Shown here in pieces: positions 5,546-6,620 of a stretch of 6,620 bases of DNA; position 1 is the first letter of the stretch, and each line of letters starts with the position of its first letter. Source of the DNA: Minisyncoccota bacterium (GTDB taxonomy: Bacteria > Patescibacteriota > Minisyncoccia > Phycocordibacterales > GCA-2747955); assembly GCA_023143935.1 (NCBI GenBank), contig JAGLGQ010000073.1, forward strand, positions 1 through 6,620, given 5' to 3'. The position numbers and the translations under genes were made by a program. Below the pieces are notes generated by a model, which did not search any database, had not been told where the DNA came from, and was given only the letters and a program-made list of their open reading frames with translations.

Positions 5546-6620
5546 TGATTTTAAAAAATTTAATTTATATTTATCAATTAGAAAATTACAATAAAAAAAG
5601 ATTTTTGTTTTTTGTTTACAGGAATTTAAATTGGTTTAAATTAAGTAAAAGGGGAAAATTAAATTTTACTATTCGTGCCAGTTTACTTTTTTTAATTACT
5701 TCAGGGATTGTTTTTTTGGTTGCTGGTTTGGTTTTTTGGTTAAGTAATTTAATTATTACAATTGTTTTTTTGTTATTTTTATTTATTATTTTACCATTTA
5801 TTGTTATTTGTTCAGATATTATAATTTCACCATTAGTTTTGTTTCAAAAAAATAGAATTATAAAGCAAGCAAAAAAAATAGTGTTACAGAATAAAGAAAG
5901 AGGTTTAATAACAATTGGGATTACGGGAAGTTTTGGAAAAACTAGCATGAGAAATGTTTTAATTTCTGTTTTATCTGAAAAGTATAAGATTTTTACTTTT
6001 TCGGGAAATATAAATACTGATATAGGAGTTGCTCAATATATTGTGAATAAAAAAGATGAAATAGCCAATTCAGAAATTTTAATATCAGAAATGGGAGCTT
6101 ATAAAATAGGAGATATTAAAAAATTATGTCAATTTATTTTTCCAGATTATTCTGTTACAACAGCTATAGGAGAATCACATTTAGATAGATTTGGTTCTTT
6201 TGAAAATATTGTTTCCGCAAAATTTGAATTAGCAAATTTAACAAAATTAAAAATCTTTTTAAATATTTGTGATGAAAATGTAAAAAAATATGCAGATAAT
6301 AAAATTAATACAAAAACTGAAATTGTAAAAGTATGTGGTAAAAAAGAAATTCAAAATTTTAAAATTTTAGATAATTTTAAAGGAATTACTTTTAATTATA
6401 ACGATGAAGAATTTCAAACTAAATTAATTGCTAGTTATGTTGTTGATTTTGCAATTATTGCTTTTAAAATTGCTGATGAATTAAGTTTAAGTATGCAAGA
6501 AATGAAAGATGGATTAAAAAAATTAGATTTTATTCCACATAGATTAGAAATTATTCAAAATAAAGAATTAAACAGAATAATCATAAATGATGGTTATAAT
6601 GGAAATTATGCTGGTTTTTT
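5545..6620 (+). CDS. MurF-like Mur ligase with N-terminal membrane anchor (runs off right edge)
   Basis: The ATG shares its A with the preceding stop (TAATG), and 358 codons are open to the window end. Residues about 44-66 and 68-95 form a hydrophobic hairpin of two membrane segments. The Mur ligase central domain starts near 120, with the ATP-binding loop GITGSFGKTS at 125-134. SGNINTDIGV (153-162) matches the MurF pattern GNxNxxIGxP. SEMGAYKIGDI (181-191) holds the metal-binding Glu182. IGESHLDRFGS (208-218) holds His212. AKFEL (225-229) carries Lys226 at the carbamylated-lysine position. PHRLEI (331-336) and INDGYNGN (347-354) mark entry to the C-terminal domain, which is cut off. Classical MurF adds D-Ala-D-Ala to UDP-MurNAc-tripeptide in the cytoplasm. 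Here the usual N-terminal UDP-substrate-binding domain is not recognisable; the membrane hairpin takes its place, so the substrate may be lipid-linked. There is no Shine-Dalgarno sequence; translation is probably coupled to the hydrolase. Confidence 0.88.
   Translation, partial: MILKNLIYIYQLENYNKKRFLFFVYRNLNWFKLSKRGKLNFTIRASLLFLITSGIVFLVAGLVFWLSNLIITIVFLLFLFIILPFIVICSDIIISPLVLFQKNRIIKQAKKIVLQNKERGLITIGITGSFGKTSMRNVLISVLSEKYKIFTFSGNINTDIGVAQYIVNKKDEIANSEILISEMGAYKIGDIKKLCQFIFPDYSVTTAIGESHLDRFGSFENIVSAKFELANLTKLKIFLNICDENVKKYADNKINTKTEIVKVCGKKEIQNFKILDNFKGITFNYNDEEFQTKLIASYVVDFAIIAFKIADELSLSMQEMKDGLKKLDFIPHRLEIIQNKELNRIIINDGYNGNYAGF

Noticed and set aside
1..6620. Recoding of TGA, as in some Patescibacteria lineages
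   Set aside because: All frames read through with the standard code, Trp is encoded by TGG, and no family-conserved position requires a TGA.

Overview
The window is strongly A+T-rich, gene-dense and read with the standard genetic code. All four complete stop codons are TAA, and none of the starts has a convincing Shine-Dalgarno sequence. The gene content and protein style point to a member of the Candidate Phyla Radiation (Patescibacteria), most likely of the Parcubacteria type. The main clues are a secreted protein ending in the peptidoglycan-binding-like tail common in that group, a Mur ligase with an N-terminal membrane segment, and a tiny tandem zinc-ribbon protein. This placement is inference from protein style, not from a marker gene.

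Layout. Positions 1-770 (minus) hold the N-terminal part of an RNase R-type exoribonuclease that runs off the left edge. A 74-base divergent spacer carries a promoter for each side. Positions 845-3523 (plus) encode an 892-residue secreted surface protein. It has a signal peptide, a small beta-sandwich-like domain, fifteen 25-residue BspA/DUF285-type repeats, a cadherin-like domain, a small cysteine-flanked module, a charged linker and a C-terminal peptidoglycan-binding-like domain. The 125-base spacer after it holds four 11-bp tandem repeats. Positions 3649-4287 (plus) encode a YhhQ/VUT-family transporter, which in characterised members takes up queuosine precursors. It converges on a two-fold zinc-ribbon protein at 4360-4656 (minus), with a strong hairpin terminator between them. 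From a second divergent spacer, an alpha/beta hydrolase (4775-5545, plus) and a MurF-like ligase (5545 to the right edge) run as a pair whose stop and start codons overlap by one base.

How the genes fit together. There is no single operon. The surface protein and the hydrolase/Mur ligase pair belong to the cell envelope, RNase R to RNA turnover, and YhhQ to scavenging a tRNA-modification precursor. Scavenging fits a small-genome cell that depends on neighbours. The most useful regulatory signal is that several genes have an extended -10 element exactly six bases before the ATG, which predicts leaderless mRNAs. No mobile element, CRISPR array, tRNA or rRNA is visible.
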